64,000 nt of DNA from Moellerella wisconsensis ATCC 35017 (lineage in GTDB: Bacteria > Pseudomonadota > Gammaproteobacteria > Enterobacterales > Enterobacteriaceae), in contig NZ_LGAA01000016.1 in NCBI RefSeq assembly GCF_001294465.1, forward strand, positions 1-64,000, written 5' to 3'. Numbering within the stretch: position 1 is the stretch's first letter; every line of letters starts with the position of its first letter. Below are positions 34,786 through 44,557 of the stretch, piece by piece. Below the pieces are notes generated by a model. The model was not told where the DNA came from. It ran no database searches and was given only the letters and a program-made list of their open reading frames with translations. The position numbers and the translations under genes are program-made.

Positions 34786-35757
34786 ATGGCTAATACATTC
34801 GCCTTGATCCTGACGCTGGCAACACTGTTTACCGGGATTATTTGGTGTTTGGATCGATTTAAGTTTGCGCCAGCAAGAAAGCGTAAGCTTAAAAAGCTTG
34901 AGGAAATGACTAAAGGCAGTATAGATCAGGAAGAGCTAAAAAAGGCAGTTCGCAAGCCAGGTTGGATGGAAACAAGTACATCTATTTTTCCTGTGTTAGC
35001 CATTGTACTGATAGTTCGTTCCTTTATTTATGAACCTTTTCAGATCCCTTCCGGCTCAATGATGCCAACCTTATTGGTTGGCGATTTTATGCTGGTGGAA
35101 AAATTTGCTTATGGGCTGAAAGATCCGGTGACACAAACAACATTAATTGCTACGGGAAAACCGCAGCGCGGTGATATCGCAGTATTTAAATACCCGAAAG
35201 ATACTAATGTTGATTTCGTAAAACGTGTAATTGGATTACCGGGCGATAAAATTGTTTATAACCCACAGGCCAAAGAACTGACTATTTACCCAAACTGTTC
35301 TAATAATGATTGCCAAAAAGAGTTACCTATCGTCTATGGGCCGCTTGAACCGAGTGAATGGACAATGTTCTTTAATGTTGATTCTGTAGTGGAAAGTCAG
35401 AAAGGGAACTATCAAATTCCTTTGGATCAGCCAGTTCCTAATTATGCCTTGCGTCAATATGAAAGAACGGAAAAATTAGGTGATGTTCAACACCAAATTT
35501 TGATTATTAGACAAGCAATGACTGAATCCCGTTATATTCAGCCTGGAATGCCACTCAATGAATGGATTGTTCCAGAAAAACAATATTTTATGATGGGAGA
35601 TAACCGAGATAATAGTTCCGACAGTCGTATGTGGGGCTTTGTTCCGGAGCAAAATTTTGTTGGGCGAGCGGTATTTATCTGGTTAAGTTTGGATAAGCAA
35701 GAAAATGAATGGCCGACAGGGATCCGTTTTAGTCGAATGGGGCCGATAAGCCAGTAA
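34786..35757 (+). CDS. lepB: Signal peptidase I
   Basis: A 323-residue inner-membrane serine protease (E. coli 324) that cleaves signal peptides on the periplasmic side. Two transmembrane segments lie at about 4-22 and 63-81. Catalytic Ser91 is in PSGSMMPTL, and the general base Lys146 is in FVKRVIGLPGD. The GDNRDNSSDSRMWGFV motif is near residues 273-288. AAGGAG precedes the ATG. It forms an operon with lepA, as in E. coli. Confidence 0.97.
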   Translation: MANTFALILTLATLFTGIIWCLDRFKFAPARKRKLKKLEEMTKGSIDQEELKKAVRKPGWMETSTSIFPVLAIVLIVRSFIYEPFQIPSGSMMPTLLVGDFMLVEKFAYGLKDPVTQTTLIATGKPQRGDIAVFKYPKDTNVDFVKRVIGLPGDKIVYNPQAKELTIYPNCSNNDCQKELPIVYGPLEPSEWTMFFNVDSVVESQKGNYQIPLDQPVPNYALRQYERTEKLGDVQHQILIIRQAMTESRYIQPGMPLNEWIVPEKQYFMMGDNRDNSSDSRMWGFVPEQNFVGRAVFIWLSLDKQENEWPTGIRFSRMGPISQ

Positions 35758-35789
35758 CTGTATTACCAGTAGCCGTATCAATAGTTATC

Positions 35790-35823
35790 AATGTGGGTTT
35801 TAAATTTAAAACCCACATTTTAC
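35790..35823 (+). terminator. Terminator after lepB
   Basis: A perfect 30-base palindrome (35790-35804 with 35805-35819, core GTGGGTTTTAAA) is followed by TTTT. It forms a long stem directly after lepB and separates lepAB from rnc. Confidence 0.85.
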
Positions 35824-35920
35824 GAAGCTTTATTTAGCATCACAGTGTACAATAATTTATATTAATCTGATTGGCTTATTTTTAAGCGGATTTCAGTTCG
35901 ATTTATTGAAATGTCCTATT

Positions 35921-35991
35921 AAAAAAGTCAGTGCAAACGCAACAGTTTTGTAAAGTGAGTGATTTTACAGGTCTGTTGCGTGTGCTTTTTT
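35921..35991 (+). promoter_or_regulatory. Long stem-loop in the rnc leader (likely RNase III processing site)
   Basis: GCAAACGCAACAG (35933-35945) pairs with CTGTTGCGTGTGC (35973-35985) in 12 of 13 positions. An inner TGTAAA/TTTACA stem extends it, and outer A and T tracts (35921-35926 with 35986-35991) could too. It ends 29 bases before the rnc start. In E. coli, RNase III cuts a stem in its own leader to limit its expression. This structure sits in the right place to do the same. The T-run after the stem also permits attenuation. Confidence 0.6.
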
Positions 35992-36020
35992 ATCAATCTA
36001 CTAAAGTCGGTTGGTCGCGC

Positions 36021-36701
36021 ATGAACCCTATTTTAATTGAGAAGTTACAGCGTAAGCTGGGTTACCATTTTAGACAGCATGATCTATTAGTCCAAGCACT
36101 GACACATCGCAGTGCGAATAGTAAGCATAATGAACGCTTAGAGTTTTTAGGTGATTCAATTCTAAGTTTTGTTGTTGCAAATGATCTCTATCATCGCTTT
36201 CCAAAAGTAGATGAAGGTGATATGAGCCGAATGAGAGCCACACTTGTCCGTGGGAATACGCTAGCAGAAATCGCCCGTGAGTTTGAACTGGGTGAATGTT
36301 TACGCTTAGGTCCTGGGGAGCTTAAAAGTGGCGGGTTTCGCCGCGAGTCTATTTTGGCTGATACAGTAGAAGCATTAATTGGCGGGATCTTTTTAGATAG
36401 TGATATCCAGACTATTGAAAGAATTATTCTTGATTGGTATAAGTCAAGACTGGATGAGATTAGTCCGGGTGATAAACAGAAAGATCCAAAAACACGTTTA
36501 CAAGAATATCTGCAGGGCCGTCATTTACCTTTACCGACTTATTTAGTTGTACAGGTTAAAGGTGAAGCTCACGATCAAGAATTTACTATCGATTGTCAAA
36601 TCAGCGGTATTGAACAGCCTGTAACAGGTGTAGGTTCAAGTCGTCGTAAAGCTGAGCAAGCAGCTGCAGAGCAAGCATTAAAAATTTTGGAGCTTGAATG
36701 A
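36021..36701 (+). CDS. rnc: Ribonuclease III
   Basis: A 226-residue RNase III, the same length as E. coli Rnc. The catalytic signature is [16 protein letters not shown], with acidic metal ligands near residues 38-45 and 114-117 (DTVEALIGG). The C-terminal double-stranded-RNA-binding domain is at about 155-224 ([28 protein letters not shown]). It processes rRNA precursors and structured mRNAs. The frame is open 30 codons upstream, but that stretch encodes the leader stem, and the ATG at 36021 gives the family N-terminus [15 protein letters not shown]. It overlaps era by four bases (ATGA). Confidence 0.97.
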   Translation: MNPILIEKLQRKLGYHFRQHDLLVQALTHRSANSKHNERLEFLGDSILSFVVANDLYHRFPKVDEGDMSRMRATLVRGNTLAEIAREFELGECLRLGPGELKSGGFRRESILADTVEALIGGIFLDSDIQTIERIILDWYKSRLDEISPGDKQKDPKTRLQEYLQGRHLPLPTYLVVQVKGEAHDQEFTIDCQISGIEQPVTGVGSSRRKAEQAAAEQALKILELE

Positions 36702-37606
36702 CCGAACAAATAAACTATTGCGGTTTTGTGGCAATAGTCGGCCGACCTAACGTAGGCAAATCTACATTACTGAACCAATTATTGGGACAGAAAATATCCA
36801 TTACTTCGCGCAAACCACAAACCACTCGACATCGTATTATGGGTATTCATACAGAAAATGAGTACCAAACCATTTATGTCGATACTCCAGGTTTACATAT
36901 TGAAGAAAAACGCGCAATTAACCGTTTAATGAACCGTGCAGCCTCTAGCTCTATCGGTGATGTTGAATTGGTTATCTTCGTCGTAGAAGGAACTAACTGG
37001 ACCGCTGATGATGAAATGGTAGTGAATAAGCTGAAAAGTTTGCGCTGCCCAGTTATTTTAGCGATCAATAAAATTGATAATGTGGTCGACAAAACTGTTT
37101 TACTGCCACATATCGGTATTATTAGTAAAAAAATGGACTTCTTAGATGTTGTTCCGATCAGTGCTGAAAAAGGCATGGGCGTCGATACAATTGCTAAAAT
37201 CGTACGTAAGCATATGCCTAAAGCCGATCATCATTTCCCTGATGATTATATTACTGATCGTTCTCAGCGTTTTATGGCCTCTGAAATTATCCGTGAAAAA
37301 CTGATGCGTTTTCTAGGCGAAGAGTTACCCTATTCTGTAACGGTAGAGATTGAACAATTCGCTGTTACTGATAAAGGCAGTTACCACATTCATGGTCTGA
37401 TCCTCGTTGAACGCGAGGGACAAAAGAAAATGGTAATTGGTAATAAAGGCAGCAAAATAAAAACTATCGGTACTGAAGCACGTATCGATATGGAAAGATT
37501 ATTTGATACCAAAGTACATTTAGAGCTGTGGGTCAAAGTGAAAGCGGGCTGGGCGGATGATGAACGTGCATTACGCAGCCTTGGCTATGTTGATGATCTA
37601 AAATAA
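36698..37606 (+). CDS. era: Era, 16S rRNA-binding GTPase
   Basis: A 302-residue GTPase (E. coli 301). G1 is [10 protein letters not shown], the G2 region is [10 protein letters not shown]3 is DTPGLH, G4 is NKID and G5 is SAEKG. A C-terminal KH domain has [13 protein letters not shown]. It binds the 3' end of 16S rRNA and assists 30S assembly. The ATGA overlap with rnc couples the two genes, the same rnc-era-recO order as E. coli. Confidence 0.98.
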   Translation: MTEQINYCGFVAIVGRPNVGKSTLLNQLLGQKISITSRKPQTTRHRIMGIHTENEYQTIYVDTPGLHIEEKRAINRLMNRAASSSIGDVELVIFVVEGTNWTADDEMVVNKLKSLRCPVILAINKIDNVVDKTVLLPHIGIISKKMDFLDVVPISAEKGMGVDTIAKIVRKHMPKADHHFPDDYITDRSQRFMASEIIREKLMRFLGEELPYSVTVEIEQFAVTDKGSYHIHGLILVEREGQKKMVIGNKGSKIKTIGTEARIDMERLFDTKVHLELWVKVKAGWADDERALRSLGYVDDLK

Positions 37607-37619
37607 TAGGTCTATCTCT

Positions 37620-38366
37620 GTGAATGGTTGGCAGCGAGCATTCGTACTTCACTCAAGGCCTTATAGTGAAACGAGTCTATTACTAGATATGTTTACTGAG
37701 GGCGAAGGGCGGGTGTGTATTTTAGCCAAAGGTGCTCGTCGTAATCGTTCACCATTAAGGGGCTGTCTTCAGCCCTTTACTCCTCTGTTGATCCGCTGGG
37801 GTGGAAAAGGTGCAGTTAAAACCTTAACTAGTGCTGATGCTGTTTCTTTAGCTTTGCCGTTGTCTGGTACGGTATTGTATAGTGGCTTATATGTTAACGA
37901 ATTAGTTTCCCGGATCTTAGAGCAAGGTACCGCTTATTCTTCATTATTCTTTGATTATTTAGAATGCCTTCAGACTCTAGCGGCTAGTGAATATACCCCG
38001 GAGCATGCATTACGTCGTTTTGAACTTTCTTTGTTATCTCATATTGGCTATGGTGTTGATTTCCTTCACTGTGCAGGAAGTGGCGAACCAGTTTCAGATA
38101 CAATGACTTACCGTTATCGTGAAGAGAAAGGATTTATCGGTAGCTTAATTATTGATAATTTCAGTTTTACAGGCAAGCAACTGAAAGATTTATCACAGCG
38201 TGAGTTTTCTGATATTGATAGTTTGAAAGCAGCAAAAAGATTTACGCGAATGGCATTAAAGCCTTATTTAGGTGGGAAACCATTAAAAAGTCGTGAATTA
38301 TTTCGTCAGTTTACTCGTCCTGTTAGCCAAATAAATATAAATAAACCGGATGAAAGGTTGGTTTAG
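37620..38366 (+). CDS. recO: RecO, recombination mediator
   Basis: A 248-residue protein with an N-terminal OB domain ([28 protein letters not shown]) and a helical C-terminal domain ([18 protein letters not shown]). With RecR it loads RecA onto SSB-coated DNA in gap repair. It matches E. coli RecO (242 aa), with a divergent short tail. The start is GTG at 37620, 13 bases after era; no better start gives the family N-terminus. Confidence 0.95.
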   Translation: MNGWQRAFVLHSRPYSETSLLLDMFTEGEGRVCILAKGARRNRSPLRGCLQPFTPLLIRWGGKGAVKTLTSADAVSLALPLSGTVLYSGLYVNELVSRILEQGTAYSSLFFDYLECLQTLAASEYTPEHALRRFELSLLSHIGYGVDFLHCAGSGEPVSDTMTYRYREEKGFIGSLIIDNFSFTGKQLKDLSQREFSDIDSLKAAKRFTRMALKPYLGGKPLKSRELFRQFTRPVSQININKPDERLV

Positions 38367-38761
38367 CTATTATAGGTTCATAATATAATAATTATTTTTA
38401 TATTAAATGTAGTTATTTTTATTTTACTCTCTCCTTATTATTAATATTCTCATTTATCTATTCTAATTGATTAATTTGTATTTTTAGTCATGTTTTTATA
38501 CCATTTTCATAGTGAAAAAATATATCGTTTAACTGATTAAAATCACCTTATCCAGTCTTTGAGATATAAACAGTCACTTGATAAAAATAGTTGATAAATT
38601 TGCGAAGCAAATTCAAAGAGTATTAGTATATTTGTGCATGCGTTATTATTTATTGTCTGTGACAATATAAAGTCTAATATTTTTTACACCAAAAGATAAA
38701 TTTGCAGTAGGATAGAGGCAGAAAAAACATCTCTATTCAAACAATATTGTAGGAGTAAAAT
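38367..38761. promoter_or_regulatory. Intergenic region recO-pdxJ, with an inverted repeat
   Basis: A 395-base AT-rich gap with no credible gene. It contains a perfect inverted repeat, TATTGTCTGTGACAATA, at 38651-38667 (7-bp arms, 3-base centre), about 95 bases before pdxJ. This has the form of a repressor operator; the regulator is not recognised. TAGGAG, a good ribosome site, precedes pdxJ. Confidence 0.4.
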
Positions 38762-39493
38762 GTGGCTGAATTGTTATTAGGTGTAAATATTGACCATATT
38801 GCGACAGTCAGAAATGCGCGAGGTACACAATATCCTGATCCAGTACAGGCAGCATTTGTTGCTGAGCAAGCGGGTGCTGATGGAATTACAGTACACTTAC
38901 GCGAAGATCGCCGCCATATTACTGACAGAGATATCGAGTTACTAAAAAATACAATTCAGACTCGTATGAATTTAGAAATGGCTGTAACTGATGAAATGGT
39001 TGATATTGCTTGCCGGATAAGACCTGATTTTTGCTGCTTAGTGCCTGAAAAACGAGAAGAAGTCACCACAGAAGGCGGATTAGATGTTGCTGGTCAAAAA
39101 GATAAAATTGCCGATGCGGTTAAACGTTTAACCGCGGCAGGCATTCAAGTTTCATTATTTATCGACGCCGATCATCAACAAATTGACGCTGCTCAACAAG
39201 TGGGTGCTCCATTTATCGAGATCCATACGGGGGCTTATGCTGATGCAGCCTCTACCAATGAGCAAGAATTAGAATTTCGTCGTATCAAAGATGGCGTTTC
39301 TTATGCCGCTAGCAAAGGCTTAAAAGTAAATGCAGGGCATGGATTAACCTATCATAATGTCCAGCGTATTGCATTATTGCCAGAAATTTATGAATTAAAT
39401 ATCGGCCATGCAATTATTGGGCGCGCATTATTTAGCGGCTTGGCGCAAGCTGTCTCTGATATGAAACAGTTACTTAAGGAAGCGCGTAATTAA
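38762..39493 (+). CDS. pdxJ: Pyridoxine 5'-phosphate synthase
   Basis: A 243-residue TIM-barrel enzyme (E. coli 243). It condenses 1-deoxyxylulose 5-phosphate with 3-amino-2-oxopropyl phosphate to give pyridoxine 5'-phosphate. Conserved parts are [47 protein letters not shown] and HTGAYAD, then [11 protein letters not shown]. The start is GTG at 38762; the overlapping ATG at 38760 leads to an early stop in another frame. It is followed by acpS, whose ATG overlaps the pdxJ stop. Confidence 0.97.
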   Translation: MAELLLGVNIDHIATVRNARGTQYPDPVQAAFVAEQAGADGITVHLREDRRHITDRDIELLKNTIQTRMNLEMAVTDEMVDIACRIRPDFCCLVPEKREEVTTEGGLDVAGQKDKIADAVKRLTAAGIQVSLFIDADHQQIDAAQQVGAPFIEIHTGAYADAASTNEQELEFRRIKDGVSYAASKGLKVNAGHGLTYHNVQRIALLPEIYELNIGHAIIGRALFSGLAQAVSDMKQLLKEARN

Positions 39494-39891
39494 TGTCTAT
39501 TGTTGGCCTTGGTACAGATATTGTTGAAATATCCAGAATTAGCCAAATAATCGAACGTTCGGGAAGTAATCTCGCCGAACGTATTTTGACTGAGCATGAA
39601 TTAGTCCAATATTTTCAGCATGCTCGACCAGAACGTTATTTAGCTAAGCGTTTTGCTGTGAAAGAAGCGGCAGCCAAAGCATTAGGTACGGGGATCCGCC
39701 AAGGATTAGCATTCAATCAATTTGAAGTTAAAAATGATGCCTTGGGTAAACCTGTCTTATCATTACATGGCGCCGCATTGACATTAGCACAGTCGCTGGG
39801 GATATCGACACTCCATGTCTCTATTACTGATGAACGCAACTACGCTTGTGCGACTGTGATCGCAGAAAAAATATGCGTAATGCCGATATAG
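39493..39891 (+). CDS. acpS: Holo-[acyl-carrier-protein] synthase
   Basis: A 132-residue AcpS (E. coli 126). It transfers 4'-phosphopantetheine from CoA to the serine of acyl carrier protein. Signature residues are [12 protein letters not shown] near the start (metal-binding Asp) and [16 protein letters not shown] at about 53-68 (the Glu-Lys core). The ATG overlaps the pdxJ stop (TAATG), the classic pdxJ-acpS pair. Confidence 0.96.
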   Translation: MSIVGLGTDIVEISRISQIIERSGSNLAERILTEHELVQYFQHARPERYLAKRFAVKEAAAKALGTGIRQGLAFNQFEVKNDALGKPVLSLHGAALTLAQSLGISTLHVSITDERNYACATVIAEKICVMPI

Positions 39892-39899
39892 CAAATAGA

Positions 39900-40160
39900 T
39901 TAAATTTTATCGGCGTGATGAAGTAGTACAAATTTATCCCATAATTGATCCTGTGATTCTATGTGTGCGGGATCGATTATAATAGTATTATTGATAGGGC
40001 ATACCGATTGACAAGTGGGTTTGTCATAATGACCGATACATTCAGTACAGCGGTTCGGATCAATCTCGTATATTTCATCCCCCATATAGATAGCATCATT
40101 CGGGCATTCGGGTTCACACATATCGCAATTAATGCATTTCTTGGTAATTAATAAAGCCAT
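39900..40160 (-). CDS. yfhL: YfhL, 2[4Fe-4S] ferredoxin
   Basis: An 86-residue ferredoxin, the same length as E. coli YfhL. It has two cysteine motifs: CINCDMCEPECP at about 9-20 and CTECIGHYDKPTCQSVCP at about 37-54. The longer spacing in the second cluster is typical of the YfhL/Alvin-type group. It serves as a cytoplasmic electron carrier; the partner is not shown by the context. It is convergent with acpS, eight bases apart, as in E. coli. Confidence 0.95.
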   Translation of the reverse strand: MALLITKKCINCDMCEPECPNDAIYMGDEIYEIDPNRCTECIGHYDKPTCQSVCPINNTIIIDPAHIESQDQLWDKFVLLHHADKI

Positions 40161-40562
40161 ATCAACATCTTATAATTTATCTGGTTGAATATTAGTAACT
40201 TATATCTTGCACTTATTCGTTACGTGAAATTAATATCTATTTTAACTAAAAAATAAATATTTACTCAAACAATAATCAATAAATTACTAGATAGTATTAG
40301 TAATTTATTTCTAGAATTTAATATCAAAATTTAAATCAGAGAATTTAAATCTTAGGCATTAAAAGAGTAAAAATTGATCTTGAAGAGTTAAGTAAAAACT
40401 AAACGATTATATTCGCGGTAAAACATGCTAAACCAACAGTATTTTAGTTGTAGACTACTTAATACAAAATTAATGATTGGAAAATAGAGTAATAACTAAA
40501 GAGAGATTAATGCAAATTATAAATATAATCTTATTAAGATTAAAATAGGTGCTATTTAGCCG
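40161..40562. other. Intergenic region yfhL-galP
   Basis: About 400 bases of very AT-rich DNA between two minus-strand genes. I see no credible ORF, tRNA or recognisable operator. The yfhL promoter must lie here. It may mark an old insertion junction, as the next three genes are absent from this place in E. coli. Confidence 0.5.
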
Positions 40563-40593
40563 CAATAAGTAGGCTCTAAGAACCTACTTATTG
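40563..40593 (-). terminator. Hairpin after the sugar transporter gene
   Basis: An 11-bp inverted repeat, CAATAAGTAGG (40563-40573) with CCTACTTATTG (40583-40593), has a 9-base loop. It begins 27 bases beyond the transporter's stop. There is no clear T-run on either strand, so efficiency is uncertain. Confidence 0.55.
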
Positions 40594-40619
40594 GCTTATT
40601 ACACTAAAGATAATACCTA

Positions 40620-42008
40620 TTATTTACCTAGTTGACGTAATGAACAACCGCTCATTAAGTTTTTCTCAATATGCTCTAACGATACCCGTTTAGTTTCTGG
40701 TACAAACATAAAGGTAATGATAATAAAGATAAAATTCATAACCGCATAAATCCAGAATGTATTGGAATCACCAAATTTATTTAATAGGGTTAAGAATGTA
40801 GCGCTGACTAGCATATTTGCTATCCAGTTTGCACTGGTTGAGCAAGTAATACCAAAATCACGCCCTTTTAAAGGCTGAATTTCAGAGCATAATACCCAAA
40901 TTAGTGGGCCGGCACTCATTGCAAAGCCTAAGATAAAGACTAGCAGCATCAACACACTAAAATATTGACTAAATACAGTGTGATTATCCATTTGGAACAT
41001 GAAGGCTAATGCACCCATTCCGATAGTCATAACGGTAAAGCCAGTTAATAAGATAGGTCGTCGGCCAAAGCGGTCAACAATTGAAATAGCGATAAAGGTA
41101 GCTATAACATTAATTAAACCAATTAATATGGTACCGTACATTTGTTGTGTTGTAGATGCAAAACCGGCTAAAGAAAAAACTTTTGGTGCATAATACATGA
41201 TTACATTAATTCCGGTGAGCTGTTGCATAAATTGCAAGCCAATCCCAAGGATCACAGCACGACGAAAATTATTATTTTGTCTAAATAATTTAAATCCTGT
41301 TTGTTTTAATTTTAAACTATTTTTTATTTCTGTTAGCTCTATTTCAACTTCTTGTGATGTTTGTCGAAGTTTTAATAAAATATCTTTTGCTTCGCCCATA
41401 CGTTCTTTGGTTGCTAACCAACGTGGACTTTCGGGGAGAAAAGAGACTCCAATTAATAATAAGATAGCAGGAATGGTAATAATACCCAGCATCCAGCGCC
41501 AAGCACCATCATAACTGAATCCAGTATCAGAAATAAATGCCACTAAAATACCGATAGTGATCATTAATTGATACATCGAAATCATCCCACCACGTATTTT
41601 CTTCGGTGCTATTTCTGATAAATAGATCGGTGCGGTAAATGAAGAAATCCCAATCGCTAAACCTAAAATTAAACGTGAAATAATTAAGACTTCAACATTT
41701 GGTGAGAAAGCTGAGCTTATTGCGCCAATAATAAATAACATAGCGCTTATCAGTAGTGTGCCTTTACGCCCTCGAAAGGAAGTTAACCAGCCACTGGATA
41801 TTGCACCGACAGCAGCACCAAACATCATGGAGCTTACAACTAATTCTTGTTGTAAGGCAGAGATATGGAAAGTTTTACTAATAAAGGGGAGAGCTCCTGC
41901 AATAACACCGGTATCTAAACCAAAGAATAGCCCGGCTAACGCGGCCATCATCCCTACAAGGATAACGACCATATTATAACTAACATGCTCTTTTTTATTT
42001 AATGACAT
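40620..42008 (-). CDS. galP: Sugar:H+ symporter of the GalP/AraE type
   Basis: A 462-residue major-facilitator sugar porter with 12 predicted helices. Signature motifs are LFFGLDTGVIAGALPF (helix 1), the GRKG loop, RLILGLAIGISSFTAPIYLSEIAPKKIRG, PESPRWL at mid-protein, QQLTGINVIMYYAPKVF, DRFGRRPIL and the C-terminal VPETKRVSLEHIEKNLM. By memory it is closest to E. coli GalP (galactose, glucose), with AraE as the alternative, so the substrate is inferred. It is alone on the minus strand, in an AT-rich stretch between yfhL and tadA that differs from E. coli. Confidence 0.85.
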   Translation of the reverse strand: MSLNKKEHVSYNMVVILVGMMAALAGLFFGLDTGVIAGALPFISKTFHISALQQELVVSSMMFGAAVGAISSGWLTSFRGRKGTLLISAMLFIIGAISSAFSPNVEVLIISRLILGLAIGISSFTAPIYLSEIAPKKIRGGMISMYQLMITIGILVAFISDTGFSYDGAWRWMLGIITIPAILLLIGVSFLPESPRWLATKERMGEAKDILLKLRQTSQEVEIELTEIKNSLKLKQTGFKLFRQNNNFRRAVILGIGLQFMQQLTGINVIMYYAPKVFSLAGFASTTQQMYGTILIGLINVIATFIAISIVDRFGRRPILLTGFTVMTIGMGALAFMFQMDNHTVFSQYFSVLMLLVFILGFAMSAGPLIWVLCSEIQPLKGRDFGITCSTSANWIANMLVSATFLTLLNKFGDSNTFWIYAVMNFIFIIITFMFVPETKRVSLEHIEKNLMSGCSLRQLGK

Positions 42009-42317
42009 AATCGCCTCAGAGATTTTATTCTTTATATTAATTTTTAGTATAGAGAAGAAATAAAAATATAATTAGCTCATTTACAAAACTAGAAAAAACA
42101 ATGACTAATTTAAAAATTAAACTTATATTTTGAATTAAGTCATTATTTGTTCTTATTTGGTTAATTTAAATAATTATAGTTTGTATTTTAGATTAATTTA
42201 ATTCTCATTTTATTTTTAGTATTAATAATGCACAATTTTTAAAGGATACTCTTTAACTAATTGTTTTTATGGTGATCTTTAAAGACGATAAACAATCAAT
42301 GATATTTAGGATGTGAT
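42009..42317. other. AT-rich region upstream of the sugar transporter
   Basis: Very AT-rich sequence between two minus-strand genes. It must contain the transporter's promoter. I see no clear CRP or GalR-type operator and no ORF worth naming. Confidence 0.4.
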
Positions 42318-42354
42318 TTATGCTGGCCAATAACCTTATAAGTAGCCAGCATAA
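42318..42354 (-). terminator. Terminator-like hairpin after the FMN reductase gene
   Basis: A 10-bp stem, TTATGCTGGC (42318-42327) with GCCAGCATAA (42345-42354), has a 17-base loop. It starts 27 bases beyond the reductase stop on the minus strand. Confidence 0.6.
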
Positions 42355-42380
42355 AAGTAAAACGATATGGATAATGGTAT

Positions 42381-42941
42381 TTATTTGCTTTCAATTTTGG
42401 CTATGGTATAAGCAGAGAAAGCCTCCATCCATTGTTGTAGGAAAGTTAGTGTTCTTTCATTAGTAATATTATCTTGGTCATCGATCATGCCCTCTATCCA
42501 GTGAATAAATCCTTCAGGTTGAGGCATTGTTTGAACATTTAAAAAAGAGAGAATGTTCCGCAGATGTTGCTGAGCTAATGCGGTGCTTATTGATCCCATT
42601 GATGTACCGATAATGCCAGCCGGTTTTGTGGCAAAGACATTAGTTCCGGCAGGTCTTGAGCCGTGATCTAGCGCATTTTTTAATACACCAGGAACTGAAC
42701 GGTTATATTCAGGAGTGACAATTAATAAGCCATCACAGTGAGCAACTTGGGAATGAAAATCAAGAACTTCAGTTTTTGGAGCAAGATCATCATCTTGATT
42801 ATAAAGAGGTAATTTACTGATATTAATAAAATTAAAGGATAGTCTATTATCAGCTAATTTAATTAGGGCTCGAGCGAGTTTTTTATTTAGAGAGTCAGTA
42901 CGTAAACTACCAACGATAACAGCAATTTGATAATTACTCAT
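42381..42941 (-). CDS. NADPH-dependent FMN reductase / quinone reductase family protein
   Basis: A 186-residue flavodoxin-fold protein of the ChrR/YieF type. It has VIVGSLRTDSLNKKLARAL at the start (phosphate-binding loop of FMN) and LLIVTPEYNRSVPGVLKNALDHGSR at about 74-98, followed by KPAGIIGTSMG. Members reduce quinones, chromate or azo dyes with NAD(P)H and protect against oxidative stress. The exact substrate is not shown. It stands alone between the sugar transporter and the divergent leuE. Confidence 0.87.
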   Translation of the reverse strand: MSNYQIAVIVGSLRTDSLNKKLARALIKLADNRLSFNFINISKLPLYNQDDDLAPKTEVLDFHSQVAHCDGLLIVTPEYNRSVPGVLKNALDHGSRPAGTNVFATKPAGIIGTSMGSISTALAQQHLRNILSFLNVQTMPQPEGFIHWIEGMIDDQDNITNERTLTFLQQWMEAFSAYTIAKIESK

Positions 42942-43186
42942 AATTTGTACTCCGTTATTTTATACCAATAACTTTCATTTATTAAAATAATATATGTCAT
43001 ATTATTTCGATTGTAGAATGAATTTAAGTAAATAAATATGTATTCCTTTGATGAGCAATAATGTTCATTTTAGTATATTTATTTATTGGCGACAGTTTAT
43101 CCATTCACAAAATGAAAAATCTGTGTTAAAAATTTTGTATAAATATTTTTAATAACAATTTAAAAGCGTAAAAAGCAAGGAATAAA

Positions 43187-43828
43187 ATGTTTGAAGATAT
43201 TGGTATTGTTAATTTTTGGACCTATATGGCAGGTTTGATTCTGATTATTCTAGTTCCTGGTCCTAATTCACTTTATGTTTTGAAATCAAGTACTTCTTAT
43301 GGAACTCGTGCGGGATATAAAGCTGCATTAGGCGTTTTTACTGGGGACGCTATATTGATTTTTCTTTCTTTTATTGGCGTTGCTTCGCTGATTAAAGCGT
43401 CTCCGTTTTTATTTGATCTAATCCGTTATTTAGGTGCCGCTTATTTACTGTTTTTAGGCGGCAAGATCCTCTATTTCAACTTGCTATGTCGTACCAGACC
43501 ACAGGATAACTCTGCCATAGCTGTTCGCACTAAAGATCAATTTACTAAGGCGCTAATGCTGAGCTTAACTAACCCGAAAGCCATTTTATTTTTCATGTCA
43601 TTTTTTATTCAATTTATCGATTTTAGCTATCCACATACGTCTCTTTCCTATTTAGTCTTAGCGTTAATATTAGAATTGGTGAGTTTTACTTATTTGAGTA
43701 CGTTGATTTTTGGTGGCTATTTTATTGCTCGCTATTTTCGTCAGCAGCAAGGTTTAGCTAAAGTAGGAAATTGCGCTGTAGGGACCTTTTTTATGGGATT
43801 TGCGGCAAAATTAGCTCTTTTCAGTTGA
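43187..43828 (+). CDS. leuE: LeuE-type amino-acid exporter (LysE/RhtB family)
   Basis: A 213-residue inner-membrane protein with about six transmembrane helices, nearly the length of E. coli LeuE (212). Conserved features are LVPGPNSLYVLKSS near the N-terminus, the GVFTGDAILIFLSFIGVASLIK region and the SLTNPKAILFFMSFFIQF motif. LeuE exports leucine and some other neutral amino acids. AAGGAAT precedes the ATG. It lies directly before tadA, but the 66-base gap and own start suggest independent expression. Confidence 0.88.
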   Translation: MFEDIGIVNFWTYMAGLILIILVPGPNSLYVLKSSTSYGTRAGYKAALGVFTGDAILIFLSFIGVASLIKASPFLFDLIRYLGAAYLLFLGGKILYFNLLCRTRPQDNSAIAVRTKDQFTKALMLSLTNPKAILFFMSFFIQFIDFSYPHTSLSYLVLALILELVSFTYLSTLIFGGYFIARYFRQQQGLAKVGNCAVGTFFMGFAAKLALFS

Positions 43829-43834
43829 TGATGA

Positions 43835-44410
<576 letters not shown>

Positions 44411-44463
44411 GGATATTTATTAATATTTAAGTTGATTAATTTAATCGTTTTATTGAATCAACA

Positions 44464-44488
44464 CCCCCTTGGAGAAATTACTAGGGGG
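44464..44488. terminator. Small hairpin between tadA and mltF
   Basis: CCCCCT (44464-44469) can pair with AGGGGG (44483-44488). There is no T-run behind it, but it is the only such structure between these convergent genes. Confidence 0.3.
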
Positions 44489-44557
44489 AATTGCTACATT
44501 TTCAGTGCTTCGTCCACGGGTAGCCAAGTTCGAACTAATTGATAGTTAACAATAGAC

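Noticed and set aside
35931-36020. 30-codon upstream extension of RNase III
   Set aside because: The stretch encodes the leader stem; the ATG at 36021 gives the exact family N-terminus and length.
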